From: Burkholderia sp. Bp9143
GTDB taxonomy: Bacteria; Pseudomonadota; Gammaproteobacteria; Burkholderiales; Burkholderiaceae
Length of the DNA stretch: 64,000 nt
Assembly: GCF_003853645.1 (NCBI RefSeq)
Contig: NZ_QTPO01000034.1
Coordinates: 33,639 to 97,638 of the forward strand
Direction of reading: 5' to 3'
Shown here: positions 44,557 to 53,366 of the stretch, piece by piece
Position numbering within the stretch: the stretch's first letter is position 1
Layout: every line of letters begins with the position of its first letter
Made by a program: the position numbers and the translations under genes
The notes under the pieces: model-generated
The model's input: the letters and a program-made list of their open reading frames with translations, nothing else
The model's database searches: none
What the model was told of the DNA's origin: nothing

Positions 44557-45500
44557 AGCCGCGCGCCGTCGTCTTCGCGTATCACAACGTCGGCGTGCGC
44601 TGCCTGCAGGTGCTGCTGGCACGCGGCGTCGACGTCGCGCTCGTCGTCACGCACGAGGACAACCCGAACGAGAACATCTGGTTCGGCAGCGTCGCATCCG
44701 TCGCCGCCGAGCACGGGATCCCGGTCGTCACGCCGGCCGACCCCGCCGATCCGGCACTGCGCCGCGCGGTATCCGACGCGCAGCCCGAGTTCATCTTCTC
44801 GTTCTACTACCGCCACATGCTGCCGGTGGACCTGCTCGCGATCGCGCCGCGCGGCGCGTACAACATGCACGGTTCGCTGCTGCCGAAATACCGGGGTCGG
44901 GTACCGACCAACTGGGCCGTGCTGAATGGCGAAACGGAAACCGGCGCGACGCTGCACGAGATGGCCGCGAAGCCCGACGCCGGTGCGATCATCGGCCAGA
45001 CCGCGGTGCCGATCCTGCCGGACGACACAGCCACGCAGGTGTTCGACAAGGTGACGGTCGCCGCCGAGCAGACGCTCTGGCGCGTGCTGCCCGCGCTGCT
45101 CGCGGGCGATGCGCCGCATCTGCCGAACGAACTCGCGAGCGGCAGCTACTACGGCGGACGCAAGCCGGAAGACGGCCGCGTCGACTGGTCGAAGCCGGCC
45201 GCGCAGGTCTACAACCTGGTACGCGCGGTCGCGCCCCCGTATCCGGGTGCGTTCACCGACGTCGGCGGCACGCGTTTCGTGATCGCCCGCGCGCGCCTCG
45301 CGGCACCCGGCAGCGCGATCGCCGCCGCAGCAGCGGATTTGCCGCCCGGCCTGCACGTAAGCGATAATGCGCTATTCGGCGTTTGCGGCGACAGCCGCGC
45401 CCTATCCATTCTCGAGCTGTGGCAGCAGCGCGACGGCAGCGAAACCGTCGTGACGCCCGCGGAATTCGCGCAGTTCATTCATTCTCCCCGTCATTCATGA
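44553..45500 (+). CDS. arnA: UDP-L-Ara4N formyltransferase (ArnA N-terminal half as a separate gene)
   Basis: 315 residues. The formyltransferase fold has the catalytic Asn and His in YNMHGSLLPKYRGRVPTNWAVLNGE and the Asp in AAKPDAGAIIGQ, all intact; they correspond to N102, H104 and D140 of E. coli ArnA. It uses 10-formyl-tetrahydrofolate. In E. coli this activity is fused to the decarboxylase in a 660-residue ArnA; here the two are separate genes joined by an ATGA overlap at 45497-45500. Confidence 0.93.
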   Translation: MKPRAVVFAYHNVGVRCLQVLLARGVDVALVVTHEDNPNENIWFGSVASVAAEHGIPVVTPADPADPALRRAVSDAQPEFIFSFYYRHMLPVDLLAIAPRGAYNMHGSLLPKYRGRVPTNWAVLNGETETGATLHEMAAKPDAGAIIGQTAVPILPDDTATQVFDKVTVAAEQTLWRVLPALLAGDAPHLPNELASGSYYGGRKPEDGRVDWSKPAAQVYNLVRAVAPPYPGAFTDVGGTRFVIARARLAAPGSAIAAAAADLPPGLHVSDNALFGVCGDSRALSILELWQQRDGSETVVTPAEFAQFIHSPRHS

Positions 45501-46552
45501 AAGCAAAAAAAGTCCTGATCCTGGGTGTGAACGGCTTCATCGGCCATCACCTGTCGAAGCGCATTCTTGAAACCACCGATTGGGAAGTGTTCGGCATGGA
45601 CATGCAGACCGATCGTCTGGGCGACCTCGTCAACCACGAGCGGATGCATTTCTTCGAAGGCGACATCACGATCAACAAGGAGTGGGTCGAGTATCACGTG
45701 AAGAAGTGCGACGTGATCCTGCCGCTCGTGGCGATCGCGACGCCGGCCACGTACGTTCAGCAGCCGCTGCGCGTGTTCGAGCTCGACTTCGAGGCGAACC
45801 TGCCGATCGTGCGTTCGGCCGTCAAGTACGGCAAGCACCTCGTGTTCCCGTCGACCTCCGAGGTCTACGGCATGTGCTCGGACGAGCAGTTCGACCCGGA
45901 CGCATCGGCGCTCACCTACGGCCCGATCAACAAGCCGCGCTGGATCTACGCGTGCTCGAAGCAGCTGATGGACCGCGTGATCTGGGGCTACGGGATGGAA
46001 GGCCTGAACTTCACGCTGTTCCGTCCGTTCAACTGGATCGGCCCGGGCCTCGACTCGATCTACACGCCGAAGGAAGGCAGCTCGCGCGTCGTCACGCAGT
46101 TCCTCGGCCACATCGTGCGCGGCGAGAACATCAGCCTCGTCGACGGCGGCTCGCAGAAGCGCGCGTTCACCGACATCGACGACGGCATCAGCGCGCTGAT
46201 GAAGATCATCGAGAACAAGAACGGCATCGCGTCGGGCAAGATCTACAACATCGGGAATCCGAAGAATAACTTCTCGGTTCGCGAACTCGCGCACAAGATG
46301 CTCGAACTGGCCGCCGAATACCCGGAATACGCCGGCTCCGCGAAGCAGGTGCAGCTCGTCGAAACGACGTCGGGCGCCTACTACGGCAACGGCTACCAGG
46401 ACGTGCAGAACCGCGTGCCGAAGATCGACAACACGATGCAGGAGCTCGCCTGGGCGCCGCAATCGACGTTCGACGACGCGCTGCGCAAGATCTTCGAAGC
46501 GTATCGCGGCCATGTCGCCGACGCGCGTGCGCTGGTCGAGCAGCAGAACTGA
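45497..46552 (+). CDS. arnA: UDP-glucuronate decarboxylase (ArnA C-terminal half as a separate gene)
   Basis: 351 residues. An NAD-binding Rossmann fold (GVNGFIGHHL) with the SDR-type catalytic groups: STSEVYG, YACSKQLMDR, and the conserved NRVPKID (R619 of E. coli ArnA). It oxidatively decarboxylates UDP-glucuronate to UDP-4-keto-arabinose, the substrate of ArnB. It is translationally coupled to the formyltransferase gene, effectively reconstituting bifunctional ArnA as two chains. Confidence 0.93.
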   Translation: MKAKKVLILGVNGFIGHHLSKRILETTDWEVFGMDMQTDRLGDLVNHERMHFFEGDITINKEWVEYHVKKCDVILPLVAIATPATYVQQPLRVFELDFEANLPIVRSAVKYGKHLVFPSTSEVYGMCSDEQFDPDASALTYGPINKPRWIYACSKQLMDRVIWGYGMEGLNFTLFRPFNWIGPGLDSIYTPKEGSSRVVTQFLGHIVRGENISLVDGGSQKRAFTDIDDGISALMKIIENKNGIASGKIYNIGNPKNNFSVRELAHKMLELAAEYPEYAGSAKQVQLVETTSGAYYGNGYQDVQNRVPKIDNTMQELAWAPQSTFDDALRKIFEAYRGHVADARALVEQQN

Positions 46553-46564
46553 CGGGACGCTCGC

Positions 46565-47461
46565 TTGGCTCGTATCGTCCTCAAGATCGACGTCGACACG
46601 CTGCGCGGCACGCGCGAAGGTGTGCCGAACCTTGCGCGCATCTTCGACCGCTTCAGCGCGCGCGCGACCTTCCTCTTCAGCCTCGGGCCCGATCATACGG
46701 GCTGGGCGCTGCGGCGCGTGTTCCGCCCCGGCTTCCTGAAGAAGGTGTCGCGCACGTCGGTGGTCGAGCATTACGGCGTGAAGCAGCTGATGTACGGCGT
46801 GCTGCTTCCGGGCCCCGACATCGGCCGCCGCGCGATCGCCGACATGCGCGCGATCCACGAGGCCGGCTTCGAATGCGGGATCCATACGTGGGATCACGTG
46901 TATTGGCAGGACAACGTGCGCGTGCGCGATCGCGACTGGACCGCGCGTGAAATGCAGAAGAGCCACGCGCGCTTCGTCGACGTCTTCGGCGCACCGCCCG
47001 TCACGCACGGCGCCGCCGGCTGGCAGATGAACGACGCGGCGTTCGAACAGATCGACGCATGGGGGATGCGCTACGCATCCGACGGTCGCGGCCATTCGCC
47101 GTACTTGCCCGTGGTCGGCGGCCGCACGCTGTCGCACGTGCAGATGCCGACCACGCTGCCGACGCTCGACGAAGTGCTCGGCATCGACGGCATCGACACG
47201 CACAACGTCGCCGCGCATATCCTGAAGTTCACGGACACCAATCCGCACGACCAGGTGTTCACGCTGCATGCGGAACTGGAAGGCCAGAAGCTCGCGCCGG
47301 TGTTCGAGCAGTTGCTCGCGGGCTGGCGTGCACAGGGCCATACGTTCGCGACGATGGGCGATTACCACGCGACGCTGGACCGCGACTCGCTGCCATCGTA
47401 CCCTGTCACGTGGGGCGAGATTCCCGGCCGCTCCGGCGAACTGATCGTCCAGCCCGACTGA
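46565..47461 (+). CDS. arnD: 4-deoxy-4-formamido-L-arabinose-phosphoundecaprenol deformylase
   Basis: 298 residues from a TTG start 12 bases after the decarboxylase stop. A NodB-type polysaccharide deacetylase: metal-site KIDVDT near the N-terminus and HTWDH (about residue 98), with THGAAGWQMND later. It removes the formyl group so that the carrier-linked sugar becomes L-Ara4N. Last gene of the arn cluster. Confidence 0.94.
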   Translation: MARIVLKIDVDTLRGTREGVPNLARIFDRFSARATFLFSLGPDHTGWALRRVFRPGFLKKVSRTSVVEHYGVKQLMYGVLLPGPDIGRRAIADMRAIHEAGFECGIHTWDHVYWQDNVRVRDRDWTAREMQKSHARFVDVFGAPPVTHGAAGWQMNDAAFEQIDAWGMRYASDGRGHSPYLPVVGGRTLSHVQMPTTLPTLDEVLGIDGIDTHNVAAHILKFTDTNPHDQVFTLHAELEGQKLAPVFEQLLAGWRAQGHTFATMGDYHATLDRDSLPSYPVTWGEIPGRSGELIVQPD

Positions 47462-47526
47462 GTTCGCGCGCGTCGGCGCCGCCTGCCCCGCCCTTGCGGC
47501 GGGCCGCCGCGACGCCCCGCCGAACC

Positions 47527-47548
47527 GCGCCGCCCGAGCGGCGCCTTT
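47527..47548 (+). terminator. Weak terminator between arnD and bcp
   Basis: GCGCCGC (47527-47533) pairs with GCGGCGC (47538-47544) around CCGA, then CTTT. The U-tract is short, so read-through into bcp is likely. Confidence 0.3.
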
Positions 47549-47569
47549 CCATAACAACAGGAGAAACAC

Positions 47570-48031
47570 GTGTCCGTCGAAGTTGACCGTCAAGTTCCCG
47601 ATTTCACCGCACCGGCAACGGGCGGCGACATTTCGCTGTCCGACCTGAAGGGCAAGAAGCTCGTCCTGTACTTCTATCCGAAGGACAACACGCCGGGCTG
47701 CACGACCGAAGGCCTGCAGTTCCGCGATCTCTATCCGAAGTTCAAGAAGGCCGGCGCCGAAGTCATCGGCGTGTCGCGCGACAGCCTGCGCTCGCATGAC
47801 AATTTCAAGGCAAAGCTCGAACTGCCGTTCCCGCTGATTTCCGACGCCGACGAAGCGCTGTGCGCGCTGTTCGATGTCATCAAGATGAAGAAGATGTATG
47901 GCAAGGAAGTGCGCGGAATCGAGCGTTCGACGTTCCTGATCGACGCCGACGGCATGCTTCGCCAGGCATGGCGCGGCATCAAGGTGCCCGGTCATGTGGA
48001 CGACGTGCTAAGTGCTGTACAAGCGCTTTGA
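47570..48031 (+). CDS. bcp: Thioredoxin-dependent peroxiredoxin, Bcp/PrxQ type
   Basis: 153 residues from a GTG start with ACAGGAG upstream. The peroxidatic cysteine is in YFYPKDNTPGCTTEGLQFRDLYP. The second cysteine five residues later, present in E. coli Bcp as the resolving Cys, is absent; the other cysteine is in DEALCALF, so this is a 1-Cys or atypical member. It reduces hydroperoxides using thioredoxin. It follows arnD but has its own terminator downstream. Confidence 0.93.
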   Translation: MSVEVDRQVPDFTAPATGGDISLSDLKGKKLVLYFYPKDNTPGCTTEGLQFRDLYPKFKKAGAEVIGVSRDSLRSHDNFKAKLELPFPLISDADEALCALFDVIKMKKMYGKEVRGIERSTFLIDADGMLRQAWRGIKVPGHVDDVLSAVQAL

Positions 48032-48367
48032 GGCGCGTTATATTGGGCCGCAATGAATGCCAGTTCGCCCCATATTTCTCGTAGCTGCGCCGGTGCCCGT
48101 TGCGATGCTTCCCGGCACCTGACGCGCATCACGACGGTATCAGCCGAGCCGCATGTCCCTGTCGACGGGGCAGCGGCTTTTTTTATGGACTGCGCGCCGG
48201 CTCTCGGTCCGGCCCCTCACCCCGTCAAGGAGCTGATCGACACTTAGGCGAACCGGCTAGACGAAATTCCTGTGCGCCACCGCGCGCAAACTGCATGCGT
48301 TTTTCACGTCACGCAGGATGCGATCAGCGGCGCACGCCATGCGACACGATTCCTCCCGAGGGACACC
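48032..48367 (+). other. Intergenic region between bcp and the PIN-PhoH gene
   Basis: 336 bases without a gene. It contains the bcp terminator (48149-48184) and ends with GAGGGA, the ribosome-binding site of the PhoH gene. An in-frame start about 30 codons upstream of the PhoH ATG exists but that sequence has no family similarity. Confidence 0.6.
48149..48184 (+). terminator. Intrinsic terminator of bcp
   Basis: GCCGC (48149-48153) pairs with GCGGC (48174-48178); an inner CCC/GGG stem closes around TGTCGA. A run of T follows to 48184. Confidence 0.75.
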
Positions 48368-50173
48368 ATGCCTTTGCCTACTGCCCCCAGCAAGCTCGGC
48401 AGCCTGCTGCCGCCCGATGAATACAAGGCGAAAGCGCGGCCCGCGAAAGCCGCGAAGAAATCCGCCGAAGGGGACGCATCCACAGCCGGTGACTTTGGCC
48501 CGGCCAGCGTGGCCCAACCGATGACCGAAGCCGCGAATACGGCCGCGCCGCTGCGCGCCGTCGCGTCGGCGCAAGAAGCCGCGAGCACACCCGCACGCGG
48601 CCGCAAGACCAAGCAGACCGCAGCGCTGCTGCAGCCGATGCAGGCGCCGGCCGAAGCGGCACCCGCCGCACCGGTCGTGGCGCGTCACGACAAGCCCGCC
48701 GCCGGGAAGCCAGCCGCGGCACCCGCACGCGATGCCGGTGCCGCACCGAAGTCGCGCAGCCGCAAGCCTGCCGAAGCCGAACTGCAGAAGCTGTTCGTAC
48801 TCGACACCAACGTGCTGATGCACGACCCGAGCAGCCTCTTCCGCTTCGAGGAACACGACGTCTATCTGCCGATGATGACGCTCGAGGAACTCGACAACCA
48901 CAAGAAGGGGATGTCCGAAGTCGCACGCAACGCGCGCCAGGTGAGCCGCACGCTCGACGCACTGGTCGCCGACGGCGGCCCGATCTCGGCAGGCATTCCG
49001 CTGTCGCGCCTCGGCAGCCGCGAGGCGCTCGGCCGCCTGTACTTCCAGACGAAGCTCACGGACATCGCGCCGGTCGAGGGCCTGCCGGAAGGCAAGGCCG
49101 ACAACCAGATCCTCGGCGTCGTGCGCGCGCTGCAGCGCGACCGGCCGGACCGCCAGGTCGTGCTGGTGTCGAAAGACATCAACATGCGGATCAAGGCGCA
49201 TGCGCTCGGCCTGCCCGCCGAAGACTACTTCAACGACCAGGTACTCGAGGACAAGGACCTCCTGTATTCCGGCGTGCGCGAACTGCCGCAGGACTTCTGG
49301 ACCAAGCACGCGAAGGGCATGGAGAGCTGGCAGGACACGAAGACGGGCACCACGTACTACCGCGTGACCGGCCCGCTCGTCGCGTCGATGCTCGTCAACG
49401 AGTTCGTCTATCTCGAGCCGCAGAACGGTGAACCGACGTTCCATGCGATCGTCCGCGAGCTGAACGGCAAGACGGCGCTGCTGCAGACGCTGCGCGACTA
49501 CAGCCACCACAAGAACAACGTGTGGGGCATCACCGCGCGCAACCGCGAGCAGAACTTCGCGCTGAACCTGCTGATGAACCCCGAGATCGACTTCGTCACG
49601 CTGCTTGGCCAGGCCGGCACCGGCAAGACGCTCGTCGCGCTCGCGGCCGGCCTCGCGCAGGTGCTCGACGACAAACGCTACAACGAGATCATCGTGACGC
49701 GCGCGACCGTGCCCGTCGGCGAGGACATCGGTTTCCTGCCCGGTACCGAGGAAGAGAAGATGCAGCCGTGGATGGGTGCATTCGACGACAACCTCGAAGT
49801 GCTGCAGAAGACCGACGACGCAGCCGGCGAATGGGGCCGTGCGGCGACACAGGAGTTGATCCGCTCACGCCTGAAGGTGAAGAGCATGAACTTCATGCGC
49901 GGCCGCACGTTTGTCGACAAGTACCTGATCATCGATGAAGCGCAGAACCTGACGCCGAAACAGATGAAGACGCTCGTGACGCGTGCGGGCCCCGGCACGA
50001 AGATCGTGTGCCTCGGCAACATCGCGCAGATCGACACGCCTTACCTGACCGAAGGCAGCTCGGGCCTGACCTATGTCGTCGACCGGTTCAAGGGCTGGGG
50101 TCACAGCGGCCACGTCACGCTCGCGCGCGGCGAACGCTCGCGGCTCGCCGACTACGCGTCGGACATCCTGTAA
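48368..50173 (+). CDS. phoH: PIN domain-PhoH ATPase fusion (YlaK type)
   Basis: 601 residues. About 130 N-terminal residues are Ala/Lys/Pro-rich and low complexity. A PIN ribonuclease domain (LFVLDTNVLMHDPSSLFRFEEHDVYLPMMTLEELDNHKKG, about 140-290) precedes a PhoH/RecB-like ATPase with Walker A GQAGTGKTLVALAAG and DEAQNLTPKQMKTLVTRAG (about 400-600). PIN-PhoH proteins are RNA helicase/ribonucleases; the cellular target is not known for this one. The ATG at 48368 has GAGGGA upstream. Confidence 0.92.
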   Translation: MPLPTAPSKLGSLLPPDEYKAKARPAKAAKKSAEGDASTAGDFGPASVAQPMTEAANTAAPLRAVASAQEAASTPARGRKTKQTAALLQPMQAPAEAAPAAPVVARHDKPAAGKPAAAPARDAGAAPKSRSRKPAEAELQKLFVLDTNVLMHDPSSLFRFEEHDVYLPMMTLEELDNHKKGMSEVARNARQVSRTLDALVADGGPISAGIPLSRLGSREALGRLYFQTKLTDIAPVEGLPEGKADNQILGVVRALQRDRPDRQVVLVSKDINMRIKAHALGLPAEDYFNDQVLEDKDLLYSGVRELPQDFWTKHAKGMESWQDTKTGTTYYRVTGPLVASMLVNEFVYLEPQNGEPTFHAIVRELNGKTALLQTLRDYSHHKNNVWGITARNREQNFALNLLMNPEIDFVTLLGQAGTGKTLVALAAGLAQVLDDKRYNEIIVTRATVPVGEDIGFLPGTEEEKMQPWMGAFDDNLEVLQKTDDAAGEWGRAATQELIRSRLKVKSMNFMRGRTFVDKYLIIDEAQNLTPKQMKTLVTRAGPGTKIVCLGNIAQIDTPYLTEGSSGLTYVVDRFKGWGHSGHVTLARGERSRLADYASDIL

Positions 50174-50210
50174 CGCGCGACCGGCTGCCCGCCGGCCTTC
50201 GACGCCATGC

Positions 50211-50244
50211 GGCGCTCCGTTTCCGGAGCGCCGTTTTTATTTTT
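50211..50244 (+). terminator. Intrinsic terminator of the PIN-PhoH gene
   Basis: GGCGCTCCG (50211-50219) pairs with CGGAGCGCC (50224-50232), followed by GTTTTTATTTTT. A strong terminator. Confidence 0.9.
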
Positions 50245-50407
50245 GGGGTCGGAATTGTTGGTCATACCTCGTTACGCAACAGACTCACTTACGCGCGAAA
50301 CTTCAAGTAAATTCTCAGGAATGGTTGCCTAAGCCCCGCCGGAACGTCTACCATCGGGTCTGTCTGTTGTCATACGATTTGCGCGCGCCGCGCTCGTCCG
50401 CCTTGTC

Positions 50408-51454
50408 ATGCTTCGAATCTGGGTTCCCGTCGCCGTCGTTTCACTGCTCTCGGCCTGCTCCAGCGTGCCGCCGCAGTCGACCTCGCGCACCTCCGGCATG
50501 AAGATCACGACGCCGCGCGCATTCCCGGCGCCCGCCAATTTCCCGAAATTCGTCGACCACAGCGTGGGCCAGGAAGAAATCTCGATCCAGGCCATGAGCC
50601 TCGTCGGCGTGCCGTACCGCTGGGGCGGCAACACGCCGACGAGCGGCTTCGACTGCAGCGGCCTGGTGCGCTACGTGATCGGCCGCGCGGCCGACGTGAA
50701 CCTGCCGCGCACGACCGCCGACATGAGCAGCCGCGGCGTGTCGATCGACCCCGACCAGATCGCGCCGGGCGACCTGATCTTCTTCAATACGACCGGACGC
50801 CCACATTCGCACGTCGGCATCTATGTCGGCAAGCTGCGCTTCGTCAACGCGCCGTCGACCGGCGGCACCGTGCGGCTCGACTACCTGACGAACCCGTATT
50901 GGGCCAAGCGCTTCGACGGCATTCGCCGCGTCGCGCCGCCGCGCGGCACGCCGACGCCGTTCGATGCGCCTACCTACGAGGCACGGCGCGACGCGCCGGC
51001 GGCCGCAGTCGTCGCTGCCGCAGCGCCGAGGCAGCCTGCCTATGTGTCGTCGCAAGCCGGCGCGACCGCGTCACCGGCTCCAGTCGTGCAAGCGGCACCG
51101 GTCGTATCGACCGCGGCGGTCGCCCCGGCAGCCGCCGCACCCGCCGATCCGTACGAACCGCCGCCGCCGCGCGTGCTGGCAGCCCAGCAGCAGGCGACTT
51201 CCGCGCATGACGACATGACCGCCATGACGGCGAACGCAGCCCCGACAGAAACCGGCACGCAGATTCCGACAACGGCACTGACAGCCGCCCAGGCTGCCGC
51301 GTTCGACGCGGAACCGCCGCCCGCGGCCGCCACGTCGCCGCGCACCATCGAGCCCGTGCAGGTACTGCGTGCGTCGACGCAATCCGCACCCGTCAGCCCG
51401 CGCACCGCCACCGCGGACGATCCGATCGCCCGCTTCGCGAACGGCAGTTACTGA
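50408..51454 (+). CDS. NlpC/P60 (C40) peptidoglycan endopeptidase, lipoprotein
   Basis: 348 residues. Lipobox LLSAC (Cys17) at the end of a short signal. The C40 domain (about 50-180) has the catalytic Cys in TSGFDCSGLVRYV and His in HSHVGIYVGKLRFVNAPSTGG. The last ~150 residues are Ala/Pro/Thr-rich and low complexity. Probably cuts between D-Glu and meso-DAP in peptide stems; outer-membrane anchored. The upstream neighbour ends in a terminator, so it is transcribed alone. Confidence 0.92.
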   Translation: MLRIWVPVAVVSLLSACSSVPPQSTSRTSGMKITTPRAFPAPANFPKFVDHSVGQEEISIQAMSLVGVPYRWGGNTPTSGFDCSGLVRYVIGRAADVNLPRTTADMSSRGVSIDPDQIAPGDLIFFNTTGRPHSHVGIYVGKLRFVNAPSTGGTVRLDYLTNPYWAKRFDGIRRVAPPRGTPTPFDAPTYEARRDAPAAAVVAAAAPRQPAYVSSQAGATASPAPVVQAAPVVSTAAVAPAAAAPADPYEPPPPRVLAAQQQATSAHDDMTAMTANAAPTETGTQIPTTALTAAQAAAFDAEPPPAAATSPRTIEPVQVLRASTQSAPVSPRTATADDPIARFANGSY

Positions 51455-51508
51455 CGCGGCTCGTCCCCGGCGGCGGCCCCGCCATTCGCCGCCCCTTTCC
51501 CGACCGCC

Positions 51509-51546
51509 AAAGAAAATGCGCCGCAACCTTTCGGTTTGCGGCGCAT
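51509..51546 (-). terminator. Terminator after pit
   Basis: ATGCGCCGCAA (51516-51526) pairs with TTGCGGCGCAT (51536-51546). On the minus strand the stem is followed by TTTTCTTT, so it terminates the DUF47-pit transcript and could also work for the convergent NlpC gene. Confidence 0.75.
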
Positions 51547-51572
51547 GTCGTGTCGATCCGGCAGCGGCGGAA

Positions 51573-52583
51573 TCAGAAGATCTGATGCCCGAGCCACCAG
51601 CCGCCGGCCGCGAACAGCGCGGACGCCGGCAGCGTCAGCACCCACGCCCACACGATGTTGCCAGCGACGCCCCAACGCACGGCCGACAGCTTCTGCGTCG
51701 CGCCGACGCCGACAATCGCACCCGTGATCGTGTGCGTGGTCGAGACCGGAATGCCGAGGAACGATGCGAGGAACAGCGTCATCGCGCCGCCGGTTTCCGC
51801 ACAGAAACCGCCGACCGGCTTGAGCTTCGTGATCTTCTGGCCCATCGTGCGCACGATGCGCCAGCCGCCGAACAGCGTGCCGAGGCCCATCGACAGGTAG
51901 CACGCGCCGATCACCCACGCGGGCGGCGCATCGGACGTCGCCGACGCATAGCCCGACGCGATCAGCAGCATCCAGATCATGCCGATCGTCTTCTGCGCAT
52001 CGTTGCCGCCGTGGCCCAGGCTGTACAGGCCGGCCGACAGCAGCTGGAGCCGCCGGAAACGCCGGTCGACCTTGCTGGGTGCGGTACGGAAATACAGCCA
52101 CGACACGCCGAGCATGAACAGCGAGCCGAGGATGAAGCCGAGCAGCGGCGAGATGAAGATGAACGCGACGGTCTTCATCAGGCCGTCGATGTTCAGCGAG
52201 CTCCAGCCCGACTTCGCGATCGCCGAGCCGACGAGGCCGCCGATCAGCGCATGCGACGAGCTCGACGGAATCCCGTAGTACCACGTGATCACGTTCCAGC
52301 CGATCGCACCGACCAGCGCGCCGAACACGACATAGTGATCGACGATCTCGGGATCGATCGTTCCTTTACCGACGGTTTGCGCGACTTTCAGGTGGAAGAT
52401 GAAATACGCGATGACGTTGAACGCGGCCGCGAACACCACGGCCTGCTGGGGCTTCAGTACCCCGGTCGACACGACGGTGGCGATCGAGTTCGCCGCGTCG
52501 TGGAAGCCGTTCATGAAGTCGAATACGAGCGCGACGAGCACCAGCGTCGCGACCATCCATAGGGCGAGTTGTATCGAATGCAT
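51573..52583 (-). CDS. pit: Low-affinity inorganic phosphate transporter
   Basis: 336 residues and about ten membrane helices. The two PiT signature repeats are FDFMNGFHDAANSIATVVSTGVLKP near the N-terminus and GHGGNDAQKTIGMI in the middle. A proton- or metal-phosphate-coupled symporter. The start is ten bases from the DUF47 stop; Pit and DUF47 proteins are commonly paired, and the DUF47 protein likely modulates the transporter. Confidence 0.93.
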   Translation of the reverse strand: MHSIQLALWMVATLVLVALVFDFMNGFHDAANSIATVVSTGVLKPQQAVVFAAAFNVIAYFIFHLKVAQTVGKGTIDPEIVDHYVVFGALVGAIGWNVITWYYGIPSSSSHALIGGLVGSAIAKSGWSSLNIDGLMKTVAFIFISPLLGFILGSLFMLGVSWLYFRTAPSKVDRRFRRLQLLSAGLYSLGHGGNDAQKTIGMIWMLLIASGYASATSDAPPAWVIGACYLSMGLGTLFGGWRIVRTMGQKITKLKPVGGFCAETGGAMTLFLASFLGIPVSTTHTITGAIVGVGATQKLSAVRWGVAGNIVWAWVLTLPASALFAAGGWWLGHQIF

Positions 52584-52593
52584 CGTGGTCCGC

Positions 52594-53220
52594 TCAGGCG
52601 TTTTCCAGCACGATGCCTTCGATGATGTTCGCGACGTCCTCGCACTTGTCGGTGATCTCTTCGAGCAGTTCGTAGATCGCCTTCAGCTTGATGAGCGTCT
52701 TCACGTCGTCTTCCTCGCGGAACAGCTTCGACATCGCCGCGCGCAGCACGCGATCGGCCTCCGACTCCCAGCGGTCGATCTCCTCGCACTGCTTGAGGAT
52801 CTGCGCCGACTGCTTCATGTCGGACAGCAATCCGACGGCCTGCTGCACGTGTTGTGCCGACTGCGTGACGATGTGCGCGAGCTGGCTCGCCTCGGACGTG
52901 ACGGACTGCACGTCGTACAGCGACACGGCCGTCGCGACGTCTTCCATCAGGTCGAGGATGTCGTCCATCGTCGTGATCAGCTTGTGGATCTCGTCGCGAT
53001 CGAGCGGCGTGATGAAGGTCTTGTGCAGCAGATCGATCGCTTCATGCGTCAGCTTGTCAGCGGCCTTCTCGGCGGTCTGCACGTTTTGCTTGTGAATCTC
53101 GGCGTCGGCGAGATTGTCGATCAGCAGTTCGAGCTCGCGGCCACCGGAAACGATGTGCTTCGCGTGCGCGTTGAAGAGTTCAAAGAACTTGCCCTCGGTG
53201 GGCATGAATCGACCGAACAT
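52594..53220 (-). CDS. DUF47 (PhoU-like) protein, partner of Pit
   Basis: 208 residues, almost all helical (MFGRFMPTEGKFFELFNAHAKHIVSGGRELELLIDNLADAEIHKQNVQTAEKAADKLTHEAIDLLHKTFITPLDRDEIHKLITTMDDILDLMEDVATAV). PhoU-like bundle with repeated ExxxD metal-binding patterns, as in the YkaA family. First gene of the pit operon. Confidence 0.92.
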   Translation of the reverse strand: MFGRFMPTEGKFFELFNAHAKHIVSGGRELELLIDNLADAEIHKQNVQTAEKAADKLTHEAIDLLHKTFITPLDRDEIHKLITTMDDILDLMEDVATAVSLYDVQSVTSEASQLAHIVTQSAQHVQQAVGLLSDMKQSAQILKQCEEIDRWESEADRVLRAAMSKLFREEDDVKTLIKLKAIYELLEEITDKCEDVANIIEGIVLENA

Positions 53221-53252
53221 GGGATTCCTGAGAGATTGTCAAACGACTGTCA

Positions 53253-53281
53253 CGAAAACGGGCGATATTGTACCGTTTTCG
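53253..53281 (-). promoter_or_regulatory. Dyad around the -10 of the DUF47-pit operon
   Basis: CGAAAACGG (53253-53261) and its perfect complement CCGTTTTCG (53273-53281) flank an 11-base centre that contains TACAAT (minus strand, 53267-53272), a good -10. The transcription start would be about 40 bases before the DUF47 ATG. The symmetry over a -10 suggests a repressor site, regulator unknown. It does not match the Pho box consensus. Confidence 0.45.
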
Positions 53282-53366
53282 GTTGCGACGCGACGCGCGC
53301 ATATGCGCACGCCGGGATTGGATACAACGCTTGGCGAAATAAGAGTTTACATCTGGCGAAGAAGTG

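Noticed and set aside
45491..47995. An 834-codon minus-strand frame opposite the arn genes and bcp
   Set aside because: Spans several genuine plus-strand genes with exact catalytic motifs; shadow frame.
53221..53366. Pho box for the pit operon
   Set aside because: TGTCA is present once (on the minus strand TGACAG/TTGACA) but not as two direct repeats with 11-bp periodicity.
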